A stretch of DNA of 64,000 nucleotides from Thermaerobacter marianensis (GTDB lineage Bacteria; Bacillota; Sulfobacillia; DVGY01). Location: positions 23,553 through 87,552 of the forward strand of contig DYGY01000006.1 in assembly GCA_020724425.1 (NCBI GenBank), read 5' to 3'. Every line of letters begins with the position of its first letter. The first letter of the stretch is position 1. This document shows positions 31,540-39,620 of the stretch, piece by piece. The position numbers and the translations under genes were made by a program. The notes under the pieces are model-generated. The model did not search any database. It saw nothing but the letters and a program-made list of their open reading frames with translations, and was not told the origin of the DNA.

Positions 31540-31555
31540 GGAGGGTGGTCATGGT

Positions 31556-32344
31556 ATGGGTAGGTTCTTGAGAGCCATTTTGATGCCACATGCACCGGTT
31601 CTGTTACCTGACGTTGGGTATGACCATGTTGAACTTAGAGAGATACGGAAGGCTATGCAGCTGGCTAGTCACTTTCTGCTAGCAGAGAAGTCCGATTTGC
31701 TGCTAGTTATCTCTCCTCATGGGCCCAGACATGATGGTGATGCTCTGTTTTGGGCAACAGACAATGTGCACGGGGACTTAGATGCTTTTGGTTTTCCGGA
31801 TGTAGCTCTAGGTCCCTGGCCTCAAGACCAGATTTTTAGAGATTTATGTCTTGATCTTAACGGTGATGTCAATATTCACTATACCTATTCAGCAGAGATT
31901 GATCATGGCAGTCTTGTACCTTTATTCTTCCTAAAGACACAGGGCCATATTAGAAAAGTTGTAATTTTATCTGTTGTTCCCTGGTTAAAACTAGAGAAGA
32001 TAAGGTTTCTGGCAAAAGGAATTTTGGCGGCCAATGAGCGTTTAGATAGAAGGGTTAGCATACTAGTCAGTGGTGATTTCTCTCATAGGCTAAATGCGGA
32101 TGCTCCAGGGGGCTATCATCCCTCAGGTCAAATCTTTGATAATCAGTTGATTGGTTTCCTAAAGAAGAATAGCTGGTCTGATATACTGAATATGTCTCAT
32201 GACTTAAAGGATCTTGCCGGTCAAGATGTCTGGACTCCTCTTGCTTTGTTGCTTTTGCTCAATCAATGGCAGGCTAATCTTCTACACTATACCAGTCCTT
32301 TTGGTGTTGGTTATGGTGTTGCTACCTTTCAGGGAGTGGACTAG
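31556..32344 (+). CDS. LigB-like (class III extradiol dioxygenase fold) protein of the AmmeMemoRadiSam set
   Basis: This 262-residue protein has the fold family of LigB/Memo. Conserved histidines are H12 in MPHAPVLLPDVG, H55 in SPHGP, one in EIDHGSLVPLFF and one in SGDFSH. Substrate and reaction are unknown. The genes downstream encode AMMECR1 and an AmmeMemoRadiSam radical SAM protein, the known companion set. ATG 31556 follows GGAGGG. Its stop lies 1 base before the AMMECR1 start. In related bacteria the LigB-like and AMMECR1 parts can be one fused protein; here they are separate. First gene of a six-gene operon. Confidence 0.85.
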   Translation: MGRFLRAILMPHAPVLLPDVGYDHVELREIRKAMQLASHFLLAEKSDLLLVISPHGPRHDGDALFWATDNVHGDLDAFGFPDVALGPWPQDQIFRDLCLDLNGDVNIHYTYSAEIDHGSLVPLFFLKTQGHIRKVVILSVVPWLKLEKIRFLAKGILAANERLDRRVSILVSGDFSHRLNADAPGGYHPSGQIFDNQLIGFLKKNSWSDILNMSHDLKDLAGQDVWTPLALLLLLNQWQANLLHYTSPFGVGYGVATFQGVD

Positions 32345-32345
32345 G

Positions 32346-32873
32346 ATGACTGAGAGTCTGAATAGGGTGCTGATAGGACTTGCTAGAAAAGCTATTGAGA
32401 CCTTTCTAAAACAGGGTCAATTCCTTTCTATTGCCTATATGAGTATAAACTTACCGCCACATGGCGGTGTTTTTGTAACCATATATAAGCAGGGGAAGCT
32501 AAGGGGTTGTATAGGTACTCCTGAGCCAATCAGAGATACTCTAGAGGAGGAAATTATCTATAATGCAGTTAGTGCCGCTACTGAAGATCCCAGATTTCAT
32601 CCTGTAAGTCTTGATGAGTTCAAGGAATGCACTATTTCTATAGATGTTCTAAGTCCTCTTGAAAAGGTTGATAGTATAGAGAATTTGGATGCACAGAAAT
32701 ATGGCATATTAGTTAAGAAGGGAAACTTAAGAGGTCTATTGCTTCCGGATCTTTCTGAGATAGATAGTGTGGAAAAGCAACTATACTGGGCGAAGAGAAA
32801 GGCTGGTATAGATACCATGGAAGTCGATATTTGGCGTTTCAGTGTTATGAGATTTAGAGAATATGGGGATTAA
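32346..32873 (+). CDS. amrA: AMMECR1-domain protein (AmmeMemoRadiSam system protein A)
   Basis: The protein has 175 residues. LRGCIGTPEP is the hallmark AMMECR1 motif, and AVSAATEDPRFHPVSLDEF and GLLLPDLSE-like segments complete the domain. Biochemical function is unknown; its strong genomic link with LigB/Memo-type and radical SAM proteins suggests a shared modification reaction. The open frame reaches back to 32214 inside the LigB-like gene. ATG 32346, directly after that gene's stop and behind GGAGTGGACTAGG, gives the natural domain start. The amrS ATG follows 3 bases after its stop. Confidence 0.92.
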   Translation: MTESLNRVLIGLARKAIETFLKQGQFLSIAYMSINLPPHGGVFVTIYKQGKLRGCIGTPEPIRDTLEEEIIYNAVSAATEDPRFHPVSLDEFKECTISIDVLSPLEKVDSIENLDAQKYGILVKKGNLRGLLLPDLSEIDSVEKQLYWAKRKAGIDTMEVDIWRFSVMRFREYGD

Positions 32874-32876
32874 GAT

Positions 32877-33869
32877 ATGAGTAGAAAAGCTTTATACTGG
32901 TTTAGAAAAGAAGAGTATATTCATTGTTTGCTATGTCCTAAAAATTGTGCAATTGGGTTAGGTAAGGCTGGTGCCTGTCGGGTTAGGGTTAATCGGGAGG
33001 GAGAACTTGGACTACTCAATTATGGTTTAGTATCATCACTCGCTATTGATCCCATTGAGAAGAAGCCTTTGTATCATTTTTTTCCAGGAAAAAAGCTTTT
33101 GTCTTTAGGAACATATGGTTGTAATTTTAGGTGTGGATTTTGTCAAAATTGGCAGATCTCTCAAGGGAACCCTGATACATTCTATTTATCCCCCGAGGAA
33201 TTGCTAAGAAAGGCCAAAGCGTTTAGGGTAAGTGATCAGGATATAGTTGGAGTTGCTTTTACATATAATGAACCGTTGGTCTGGTATGAGTATGTTCTTG
33301 ATAGTAGTCGATTGCTGAAAACGGAAGGTTTTCAGGTGATTCTTGTTAGCAATGGCTACATATCCTCTGAACCGTTAGCTAAACTCATGCCTTATGTGGA
33401 TGCCTTCAATATCGATTTAAAGTCTTTTTCTCAGGAATACTATGTGAAGATGCTTAAGGGAACCATGGAGCCTGTATTGTCAAATATAGAACAGATTACT
33501 CGAGCGAAAAAACATCTAGAGATTAGTACTCTTATCGTACCAGGAGCTAATGACACTATAGAGGAGATGGAACAGTTAGCAGGGTGGTTGGGGAACCTAT
33601 CAGCAGCAATTCCCTTACATATAGCAAGGTATTTCCCAGAATATCAGTTAGATTTACCGGCCACATCAATAGATACCCTAGAGAAACTCACGCAACGAGC
33701 TCAAGACTATCTTAATTACGTGTACTTAGGGAACGTTTGGGAGACAGACTCAAATACATATTGTCCTTCATGCAAATCTAAGGTTGTAGAAAGAAGGGGT
33801 TACAGGGTTAAGGTCCTTCAACAACAGGAATGTTCCATCTGTCACAAGGAGTTGGATTTTGTGATGTAG
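32877..33869 (+). CDS. amrS: AmmeMemoRadiSam system radical SAM enzyme
   Basis: The protein has 330 residues. The radical SAM cluster motif CNFRCGFC has C82, C86 and C89. Four further cysteines lie N-terminal (C17, C20, C24, C34) and a zinc-ribbon-like CPSC/CSIC pair lies at the C-terminus. The core resembles pyruvate-formate-lyase activating enzymes. The substrate is unknown. It is 3 bases from amrA and 17 bases from the carbamate kinase start, so it is cotranscribed with both. Confidence 0.93.
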   Translation: MSRKALYWFRKEEYIHCLLCPKNCAIGLGKAGACRVRVNREGELGLLNYGLVSSLAIDPIEKKPLYHFFPGKKLLSLGTYGCNFRCGFCQNWQISQGNPDTFYLSPEELLRKAKAFRVSDQDIVGVAFTYNEPLVWYEYVLDSSRLLKTEGFQVILVSNGYISSEPLAKLMPYVDAFNIDLKSFSQEYYVKMLKGTMEPVLSNIEQITRAKKHLEISTLIVPGANDTIEEMEQLAGWLGNLSAAIPLHIARYFPEYQLDLPATSIDTLEKLTQRAQDYLNYVYLGNVWETDSNTYCPSCKSKVVERRGYRVKVLQQQECSICHKELDFVM

Positions 33870-33886
33870 TATGAAAGGGGTAGGTT

Positions 33887-34822
33887 ATGACCAGAATAGT
33901 GGTTGCTTTAGGAGGTAATGCCATTCTTCAACCAGGTCAAAAGGGTTACATGGAAGAACAAGAAGCAAATATACTTAAAACCTGTATAGGTATAGCTGAT
34001 TTGATTGAGATGGGTTATGAAGTGATTATTACCCATGGAAATGGACCTCAAGTAGGTAATATTCTACTTCAGAATGAGGCTGCCAAGGATTTAGTACCGC
34101 CAATGCCTCTAGATGTCTGTGGAGCAAAGAGTCAGGGTATGATTGGTTATATGCTACAGAGGCTGCTTCGTAATGTTTTGTCTTCAAGGGGGATTGAAAA
34201 ACAGATAGTTACCTTGTTGACTCAGGTTGTCGTCAGTTCAGATGATGAGGCTTTTAAGAATCCAACTAAACCAATTGGCCCATACTATTCCTTAGAGGAG
34301 AAAGTGTGTCATGAAGACAAAGGATATGTTCTTAAAGAAATACCTAGAAGGGGTTGGCGGCGAGTAGTTCCCTCTCCAGATCCGCTTGGAATTGTCGAAA
34401 GAGACACTATCTGTAATCTCCTTGAGACGGGTACGATAGTAATTGCTTCTGGTGGTGGTGGTATTCCTGTAGCCCAGGAGAATGGAGTATTGAAGGGGCT
34501 AGAGGCAGTCATTGATAAGGATCTAGCAGGTGAAAGATTAGCTCGAGAGGTTAATGCTGACATCTTGATGATTCTAACAGATGTTGATGCTGTCTATTTA
34601 CGTTACGGCAATGAGGATTCAGAGAAGCTTCAGGAGTTGACTGTACAGCAAGCTAAATTATATTTAGCTCAGGGAGAGTTTCCCCCTGGAAGCATGGGTC
34701 CAAAGGTACAGGCAGCAATCCGTTTTGTTGAAAACGGAGGCAAAAAGGCTATTATTACTCATCTAGACCAAGCTCCAGCTGCTTTAAAGGGTAAAGCAGG
34801 TACATTACTTAAAAAGACTTAG
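33887..34822 (+). CDS. arcC: Carbamate kinase
   Basis: The enzyme makes ATP and carbamate from carbamoyl phosphate plus ADP. It has 311 residues. It begins [18 protein letters not shown] and contains [25 protein letters not shown] and [10 protein letters not shown], all typical of the amino-acid kinase fold. ATG 33887 follows GAAAGGGGTAGGTT. With the next gene it can run the energy-yielding half of citrulline breakdown. No arginine deiminase is in the window. Confidence 0.96.
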   Translation: MTRIVVALGGNAILQPGQKGYMEEQEANILKTCIGIADLIEMGYEVIITHGNGPQVGNILLQNEAAKDLVPPMPLDVCGAKSQGMIGYMLQRLLRNVLSSRGIEKQIVTLLTQVVVSSDDEAFKNPTKPIGPYYSLEEKVCHEDKGYVLKEIPRRGWRRVVPSPDPLGIVERDTICNLLETGTIVIASGGGGIPVAQENGVLKGLEAVIDKDLAGERLAREVNADILMILTDVDAVYLRYGNEDSEKLQELTVQQAKLYLAQGEFPPGSMGPKVQAAIRFVENGGKKAIITHLDQAPAALKGKAGTLLKKT

Positions 34823-34834
34823 GAGGGAAGCGCT

Positions 34835-35767
34835 ATGGCGGTTAGTTTGAAGGGTAGAGATTTCATCTCTCTCAATGATTTTACCTGGGAGGAAATTGAT
34901 CAGTTTCTGAAGACGGCATTAATGATTAAGTTGAGATTGAAAGCTGGTGAGCCTTTTCAACCATTAACCGGTAAGACTTTGGGTATGGTTTTTACAAAGC
35001 CTTCAACAAGAACAAGAATTGCCTTTGAAGTTGCTATGTATCAACTAGGTGGTCATGCTTTGTTTTTAAGTGCACAGGAGTTACAGTTGCGACGGGGTGA
35101 GACTATTGAAGATACCGGTAGGGTTCTTTCTAGATATCTTGATGGTATTATGATTAGAACTTTTGCCCATCAGGATGTTCTTGACTTGGCTGCTGCTGCT
35201 AGTATTCCTGTAATCAATGGTCTTACTGACCTTCTTCACCCTACCCAGGTTCTTGCTGATCTTCTGACCATTTATGAAAAGAAGGGGCATCTTATCGGTT
35301 TGAAGATGGCATATCTTGGTGATGGTAATAATATGACACATTCTTTGCTTTATGGTGCGGCTAAGACAGGCATACACTTTACTGCTGCAACACCGAAAGG
35401 CTATGAACCTGATAGTGGTATTGTTGCTCGAGCTAAAGAAGAAGCATCAAAGTGGGGTGCTCAAATAAGGGTAACTGAGGATCCTTATGAGGCAGTTAAG
35501 GATGCTGATATCATCTATACAGATGTCTGGGCCTCTATGGGTCAAGAGGAGGAACACGCTAAACGACTAAAAGAAATGCAACCCTATCAGATTAATGCAG
35601 AACTTATGGCAAAGGCACCTGGCCATGCTCTATTTATGCACTGTTTACCAGCACATCGGGGTGAAGAAGTGACAGATGAAGTGATTGATGGTCCACAATC
35701 TATTGTGTTTGATCAGGCAGAGAACAGGTTACATGCTCATAAGGCTATCCTCACCCTCTTACTATAA
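34835..35767 (+). CDS. argF: Ornithine carbamoyltransferase
   Basis: The protein has 310 residues. The carbamoyl phosphate loop STRTR lies at residues 57-61. Other conserved blocks are HPTQVLADLLTI and the ornithine-side MHCLPAHRGEEVT. It interconverts ornithine plus carbamoyl phosphate and citrulline. Direct pairing with carbamate kinase favours a catabolic, ATP-forming role (arcB-like), but a biosynthetic role cannot be excluded. The symbol argF is used in the broad sense. ATG 34835 follows AGGAGGGAAGCGCT. Confidence 0.92.
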   Translation: MAVSLKGRDFISLNDFTWEEIDQFLKTALMIKLRLKAGEPFQPLTGKTLGMVFTKPSTRTRIAFEVAMYQLGGHALFLSAQELQLRRGETIEDTGRVLSRYLDGIMIRTFAHQDVLDLAAAASIPVINGLTDLLHPTQVLADLLTIYEKKGHLIGLKMAYLGDGNNMTHSLLYGAAKTGIHFTAATPKGYEPDSGIVARAKEEASKWGAQIRVTEDPYEAVKDADIIYTDVWASMGQEEEHAKRLKEMQPYQINAELMAKAPGHALFMHCLPAHRGEEVTDEVIDGPQSIVFDQAENRLHAHKAILTLLL

Positions 35768-35780
35768 GGAGTGATTTACA

Positions 35781-37091
35781 TTGTCAAAACAGAGAGTCTT
35801 AATTTTAGGAGCTGCGGGAAGAGATTTCCATAACTTTAATGTATATTTTCGAGCAAATGATAGTTATGAGGTGGTAGGGTTTACTGCCACACAGATACCG
35901 GATATTGAAGGTAGAGTTTACCCGGCTTCTCTTGCAGGGCCAGGCTATGAAAAGGGTATACCTATTTTCCCAGAGGAAGAGTTGGACACCCTAATCAAAG
36001 ATTTGGATGTTAATCAAGCAGTTTTTTCCTATAGTGATGTTACACATGAATATGTTATGCATTTAGCGTCAAAAGTTATGGCTGCTGGGGCAGATTTTCG
36101 GATGTTAGGTCCTAAGACCACAATGATTTCTTCAAACAAGCCTATTGTTGCCATAACGGCTGTACGGACCGGGGTGGGCAAAAGCCAGACCACAAGAAAG
36201 GTTGCTGAGGTGCTCAAGCAAAAGGGTCATAAGGTTGTAGCAATTAGGCACCCTATGCCCTATGGTAATCTTGAAACTCAGGCTGTTCAAAGATTTGCCA
36301 CATATGCTGACTTAGATAAGTATGAGTGTACCATAGAGGAACGTGAGGAGTATGAGCCCCATATCGATAGAGGAATCGTGGTCTATGCAGGAGTAGATTA
36401 TGAGAGAATTCTTACAGAGGCAGAGAAAGAGGCAGATGTGATTCTCTGGGATGGTGGAAATAATGATTTTCCATTCTATAAGCCTAACATTCATATTACC
36501 TTAGTTGACCCTCATCGTCCCGGACATGAACTGCTGTATCATCCAGGGGAAGTGAATTTCCGGATGGCTGATGTCTTGATAATTAACAAGATTGAGACAG
36601 CAGATGCCAATAAGGTTTCCATGGTTCGAGAGAATATAGGGAGGTTCAATCCTTTAGCTACGGTGATTGATGCCGCCTCACCTATTTATGTAGATAAACC
36701 TGAAGAGATTAAGGGAAAGAGGGTTTTAGTTATCGAGGATGGCCCAACCCTGACTCATGGAGAGATGGCCTATGGAGCAGGTGTAGTTGCAGCTAGAAAG
36801 TTTGGAGCTAAAGAGCTAGTTGATCCACGAGCTCAAGCAACCGGTACCATAAAGGATACATTTGAGAAATATGGTCATCTATCTCAAGTGTTGCCTGCTA
36901 TGGGTTATGGCGAAAAACAGATAAGGGAATTAGAGGAGACTGTAAAGAAAGCCGATTGTGACTTGATAGTGGTGGCTACACCGATTGATCTCCGTAGAGT
37001 TATCGAATTTGACAAACCAGCGGTAAGGGTTCGTTATGAGTTACAGGAGATAGGATACCCTACTCTAGAAGATGTTCTTAGCGAGATATAG
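35781..37091 (+). CDS. Cyclic 2,3-diphosphoglycerate synthetase-like GTPase
   Basis: The protein has 436 residues. The N-terminal Rossmann-like part begins RVLILGAAGRDFHNFNVYFR. A P-loop-like TGVGKS lies at residues 130-135, followed by DVILWDGGNNDFPF and LIINK in a nucleoside triphosphatase core. It resembles archaeal cyclic 2,3-diphosphoglycerate synthetase, but most bacteria with this gene are not known to make that compound. Function here is unknown. TTG 35781 follows AAGGAGTGATTTACA, 13 bases after argF, and the terminator overlaps its stop codon. Linkage points to carbamoyl phosphate metabolism. Confidence 0.82.
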   Translation: MSKQRVLILGAAGRDFHNFNVYFRANDSYEVVGFTATQIPDIEGRVYPASLAGPGYEKGIPIFPEEELDTLIKDLDVNQAVFSYSDVTHEYVMHLASKVMAAGADFRMLGPKTTMISSNKPIVAITAVRTGVGKSQTTRKVAEVLKQKGHKVVAIRHPMPYGNLETQAVQRFATYADLDKYECTIEEREEYEPHIDRGIVVYAGVDYERILTEAEKEADVILWDGGNNDFPFYKPNIHITLVDPHRPGHELLYHPGEVNFRMADVLIINKIETADANKVSMVRENIGRFNPLATVIDAASPIYVDKPEEIKGKRVLVIEDGPTLTHGEMAYGAGVVAARKFGAKELVDPRAQATGTIKDTFEKYGHLSQVLPAMGYGEKQIRELEETVKKADCDLIVVATPIDLRRVIEFDKPAVRVRYELQEIGYPTLEDVLSEI

Positions 37092-37113
37092 GGAGGCATG
37101 ACCTCCCTTTTTT
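37091..37113 (+). terminator. Intrinsic terminator of the amr-arcC-argF operon
   Basis: GGGAGG / CCTCCC with a 5-nt loop is followed by TTTTTT. The stem begins at the last base of the stop codon. It closes the six-gene operon that starts at 31556. Confidence 0.9.
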
Positions 37114-37120
37114 CATCCGA

Positions 37121-37149
37121 TTGACAGTTTTCTGTAATAAAAATATAAT
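37121..37149 (+). promoter_or_regulatory. Consensus sigma-A promoter of fur
   Basis: TTGACA at 37121-37126 and TATAAT at 37144-37149 are 17 nt apart, both perfect consensus hexamers. No clear Fur or PerR box overlaps it. Confidence 0.88.
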
Positions 37150-37188
37150 CGATGGAGATAGAATCATAGTGGGAAAGAGGTCATTGTT

Positions 37189-37629
37189 GTGAGCCATAGT
37201 TTTGAAAAAATATGTCAACTACTGAAGGAACACAACTACAAACTAACACCTCAACGAATAACCATAATTGAGATGTTTCTAGAGAACAGGGATCAGCATT
37301 TAAGTGCTGAAGATGTTTATGACCTAGTAAAACAAGAGGCGCCAGATATTGGCCTTGCTACTGTATATAGAACCTTGGAGATGTTAGCCCAAATAGGAGT
37401 TCTATTGAAGATGGATTTTGGTGAAGGGCGTCTAAGGTATGAGTTTTCTGAAGGTGTTCATCATCACCATCACTTAATCTGTGTACAGTGTGGGAATGTT
37501 TCCGAAGTAGAAGAAGATTTGCTAGATTTGATGGAGGCAAAGATTGAAGAAGAAGAAGGTTTCACTATTATTGATCATCAGGTGAAATTCTTTGGAATCT
37601 GTAAAAAGTGTCAAGATAACAACATTTGA
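37189..37629 (+). CDS. fur: Fur family metal-responsive repressor
   Basis: The protein has 146 residues. The DNA-binding part has YKLTPQR and IGLATVYRTLEML. The metal region has a run of histidines (HHHHHL), followed by CVQCG and a C-terminal GICKKCQ, giving the two CxxC pairs of structural zinc. It resembles Bacillus Fur more than PerR or Zur in these blocks, but the sensed metal is not proven. GTG 37189 is used; TTG 37186 is an alternative. It is driven by a perfect promoter and runs into the GDT1-type gene 10 bases later. Confidence 0.88.
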   Translation: MSHSFEKICQLLKEHNYKLTPQRITIIEMFLENRDQHLSAEDVYDLVKQEAPDIGLATVYRTLEMLAQIGVLLKMDFGEGRLRYEFSEGVHHHHHLICVQCGNVSEVEEDLLDLMEAKIEEEEGFTIIDHQVKFFGICKKCQDNNI

Positions 37630-37639
37630 GGTGTTGAGC

Positions 37640-37912
37640 TTGGACTGGAAGGCTTTTTTTGTAACCTTCGGGATTATATTTCTCGCTGAGTTAGGTGATA
37701 AGACTCAGTTGACAACAATGATGTTGGCAGCTGATAGTTCTTCTCCTGTTTCTGTTTTCCTAGGTGCAGCAGTAGCTCTTGTATTAAGTAGTCTGATGGG
37801 TGTTCTTGTAGGTAGCTATATTACCAAGATAATTCCTCAGGAATATATCACTATGGGAGCAGGTGTAGCCTTTGTTGTTCTGGGGCTATTGTTAATAACT
37901 CGGAAGATCTAA
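37640..37912 (+). CDS. Half-size GDT1/TMEM165 (UPF0016) family cation transporter
   Basis: This small membrane protein has 90 residues and about three hydrophobic helices. It carries one copy of the family motif, ELGDKT at residues 17-22. Full-length family members have two such repeats; this one is a single repeat and would need to pair. The family exports Mn or Ca ions. TTG 37640 is placed 6 bases after GAGGTG and 10 bases after fur; the frame is open further upstream inside fur. Coupling to a Fur-type regulator suggests metal homeostasis. Confidence 0.8.
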   Translation: MDWKAFFVTFGIIFLAELGDKTQLTTMMLAADSSSPVSVFLGAAVALVLSSLMGVLVGSYITKIIPQEYITMGAGVAFVVLGLLLITRKI

Positions 37913-37937
37913 GTTGTTTGCTTTTGACACCATGGTT

Positions 37938-37946
37938 TGATATAAT
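37938..37946 (+). promoter_or_regulatory. Extended -10 promoter of tRNA-Arg
   Basis: TGATATAAT is a TGn extended -10 element with a perfect TATAAT at 37941-37946. The nearest TTGACA (37924-37929) is only 11 nt away, too close to be its -35. The expected start near 37953 is about 12 bases before the tRNA. Confidence 0.5.
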
Positions 37947-37964
37947 TTTGTATTGGAGAATTTA

Positions 37965-38036
<72 letters not shown>

Positions 38037-38082
38037 CATTTTTGTGCCAATTAACCTTAACAAATTATGGGAGGTGAGGAAC

Positions 38083-38199
38083 GTGGAAAGTTCTAGTCCT
38101 CGATCTAGTATGACAGAGATGTATTTTTCAAACAATTATAGAGCGAAGGGGGAATTCCCATGTTCTTCACTGTTTATGTCCCAAAAGATCGTCAGCTGA
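38083..38199 (+). CDS. Possible 38-residue leader protein overlapping mgtE
   Basis: GTG 38083 lies 6 bases after a very strong GGGAGGTG and opens a 38-residue frame that overlaps the first 40 bases of mgtE in another frame. The peptide is Ser-rich (ESSSPRSSMTEMYFSNNY) and resembles no family I know. It could be a regulatory leader whose translation affects mgtE, or a chance frame. No M-box-like magnesium riboswitch fits in the short spacer. Confidence 0.35.
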   Translation: MESSSPRSSMTEMYFSNNYRAKGEFPCSSLFMSQKIVS

Positions 38200-39512
38200 A
38201 GAAGATTATTAATATTGGTGATGTGGCAGGGTTACGTAAGTTTCTTAAAGGCAAGAGACCAGTTGATATTGCTGAACTTTTTATAGATCTTAGTTTACAA
38301 GAGCAGATATTCATTGTTAAATCTATTCCTTTAGATGTTAGTGCCGCTGTTGTTCAAGAATTGAGTTATGCACAACAGGCAGAAATTTTTCAAGTGTTAG
38401 ATGATCAGGCAGTTCGAAGTCTTCTCTTAAAGATTTCTGCTGATGATCTTGTTGACCTCTTAGCTGAGCTATCCGTCGAAGAGAGAGAAAGACTATTACG
38501 CCTTTCCTCTGAAAAACAGGGTGAGATGCGTAGTCTTCTTGATTTTCCTGAGGATACTGCTGGTGGTCTGATGACCACAGAGTTTGTGACCGTTAAAGCT
38601 ACAACTACTGCCGAGGAGGCTATTGAGCTTGTTAGATATTGGGCTAACAGGGTGGAGACAGTAGCTTATGCTTATGTAACTTCTGAAGAAGATAAACTTA
38701 TTGGTGTTGTTTCATTAAGGCAATTAGTTATCAGTGATCCTAAGGCTCAAGTACGGGAGTTTATGTTTGCTCCAGTAATCAAGTGTTTTCCCGAGACTCA
38801 TCAAGAGATTGTAGCTCAGATTCTTCAGAAATATGATTTTGTTGCCTTACCTGTTGTTGATCATGAGGATAAACTGCTTGGTCTTGTAACTATTGATGAT
38901 GTCATCGATGTTATTATTGAAGAAGCTACTGAAGACTTATCCCGTCTGTCAGGTACAGAGCCCCTTGATGAACCGTATTTACAGAGCACAGTAAAGAAGA
39001 TGGTGCAAAAAAGAGTGGGCTGGCTTCTGGTGTTGTTTGTAACCGCTTCTTTTACTAGCTCTATTCTCAAACATTTTGAGGATATGTTGGAAGCTGTGGT
39101 TGTTCTAGCTTTCTTTATTCCCTTGCTAATTGATACGGGAGGGAATACTGGTTCTCAATCAGCAGCGCTTTTGATTAGGGCATTAGGTGTGGGTGAAGCA
39201 AGTACCAAGGATCTCGCTAGGATTATCTGGCGAGAGGTTCGTGTTGGTATTGCTATGGGTTCGTTGTTAGGGATTGGTTCAGCTATTCTAGCCTATGTGC
39301 TTGGTGGGAATATGCTAGTTGGCATTACTGTTGGCATTGCCCTTTTGCTTGTGGTAATTATGGCCGCGGTTATCGGTGCGTTTTTACCTATGGTAGCTTA
39401 TAAACTGAAGATGGATCCTGCTGTGGTTGCCGGTCCATTTATCACTACACTTGTTGACTCTTTAGGACTTCTGGTTTATTTCTCTTTGGCCTTATGGATT
39501 ATGGGTATGTAA
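38160..39512 (+). CDS. mgtE: Magnesium transporter MgtE
   Basis: The protein has 450 residues. The order is a cytoplasmic N domain of superhelical repeats (about residues 1-130), two CBS domains (about 135-250) and a five-helix membrane channel from about residue 280. PLLIDTGGNTGSQSAAL, lining the pore, and the conserved PFITTLVDSLGLL are present. CBS and N domains gate the channel by Mg level. ATG 38160 follows GAAGGGGGAATTCCC. Confidence 0.96.
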   Translation: MFFTVYVPKDRQLKKIINIGDVAGLRKFLKGKRPVDIAELFIDLSLQEQIFIVKSIPLDVSAAVVQELSYAQQAEIFQVLDDQAVRSLLLKISADDLVDLLAELSVEERERLLRLSSEKQGEMRSLLDFPEDTAGGLMTTEFVTVKATTTAEEAIELVRYWANRVETVAYAYVTSEEDKLIGVVSLRQLVISDPKAQVREFMFAPVIKCFPETHQEIVAQILQKYDFVALPVVDHEDKLLGLVTIDDVIDVIIEEATEDLSRLSGTEPLDEPYLQSTVKKMVQKRVGWLLVLFVTASFTSSILKHFEDMLEAVVVLAFFIPLLIDTGGNTGSQSAALLIRALGVGEASTKDLARIIWREVRVGIAMGSLLGIGSAILAYVLGGNMLVGITVGIALLLVVIMAAVIGAFLPMVAYKLKMDPAVVAGPFITTLVDSLGLLVYFSLALWIMGM

Positions 39513-39557
39513 GAGATACCCCTTGTTTCTAAAAAGTCGGGGGAGGTATATTTTTGC

Positions 39558-39600
39558 AAAAAAAGTACTCATCCCCCGCCTATTAAGCGAGGGATGAGTA
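39558..39600 (-). terminator. Intrinsic terminator of the ferredoxin gene
   Basis: On the minus strand TACTCATCCC pairs with GGGATGAGTA, with three more pairs (CGC/GCG) inside, followed one base later by seven T. It lies about 20 bases after the ferredoxin stop. It also faces the end of mgtE, but with no T-run in that direction. Confidence 0.9.
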
Positions 39601-39620
39601 GCATAAGTACATGAAAACAC

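Noticed and set aside
32214..32345. Longer start for the AMMECR1 gene inside the LigB-like gene
   Set aside because: The extra 44 residues are the shifted reading of conserved LigB-like codons. The ATG at 32346 has a proper site and the natural domain start.
34835..35767. Assignment of the carbamoyltransferase to a YgeW or knotted type
   Set aside because: The HCLPAHRGEE motif and the compact length fit ordinary ornithine carbamoyltransferase.
37924..37946. TTGACA with TATAAT before tRNA-Arg as a two-part promoter
   Set aside because: The spacer is 11 nt. Only the extended -10 reading was kept.
38037..38159. M-box magnesium riboswitch before mgtE
   Set aside because: Only 123 bases separate tRNA-Arg and mgtE, and no M-box core or terminator stem can be recognised.
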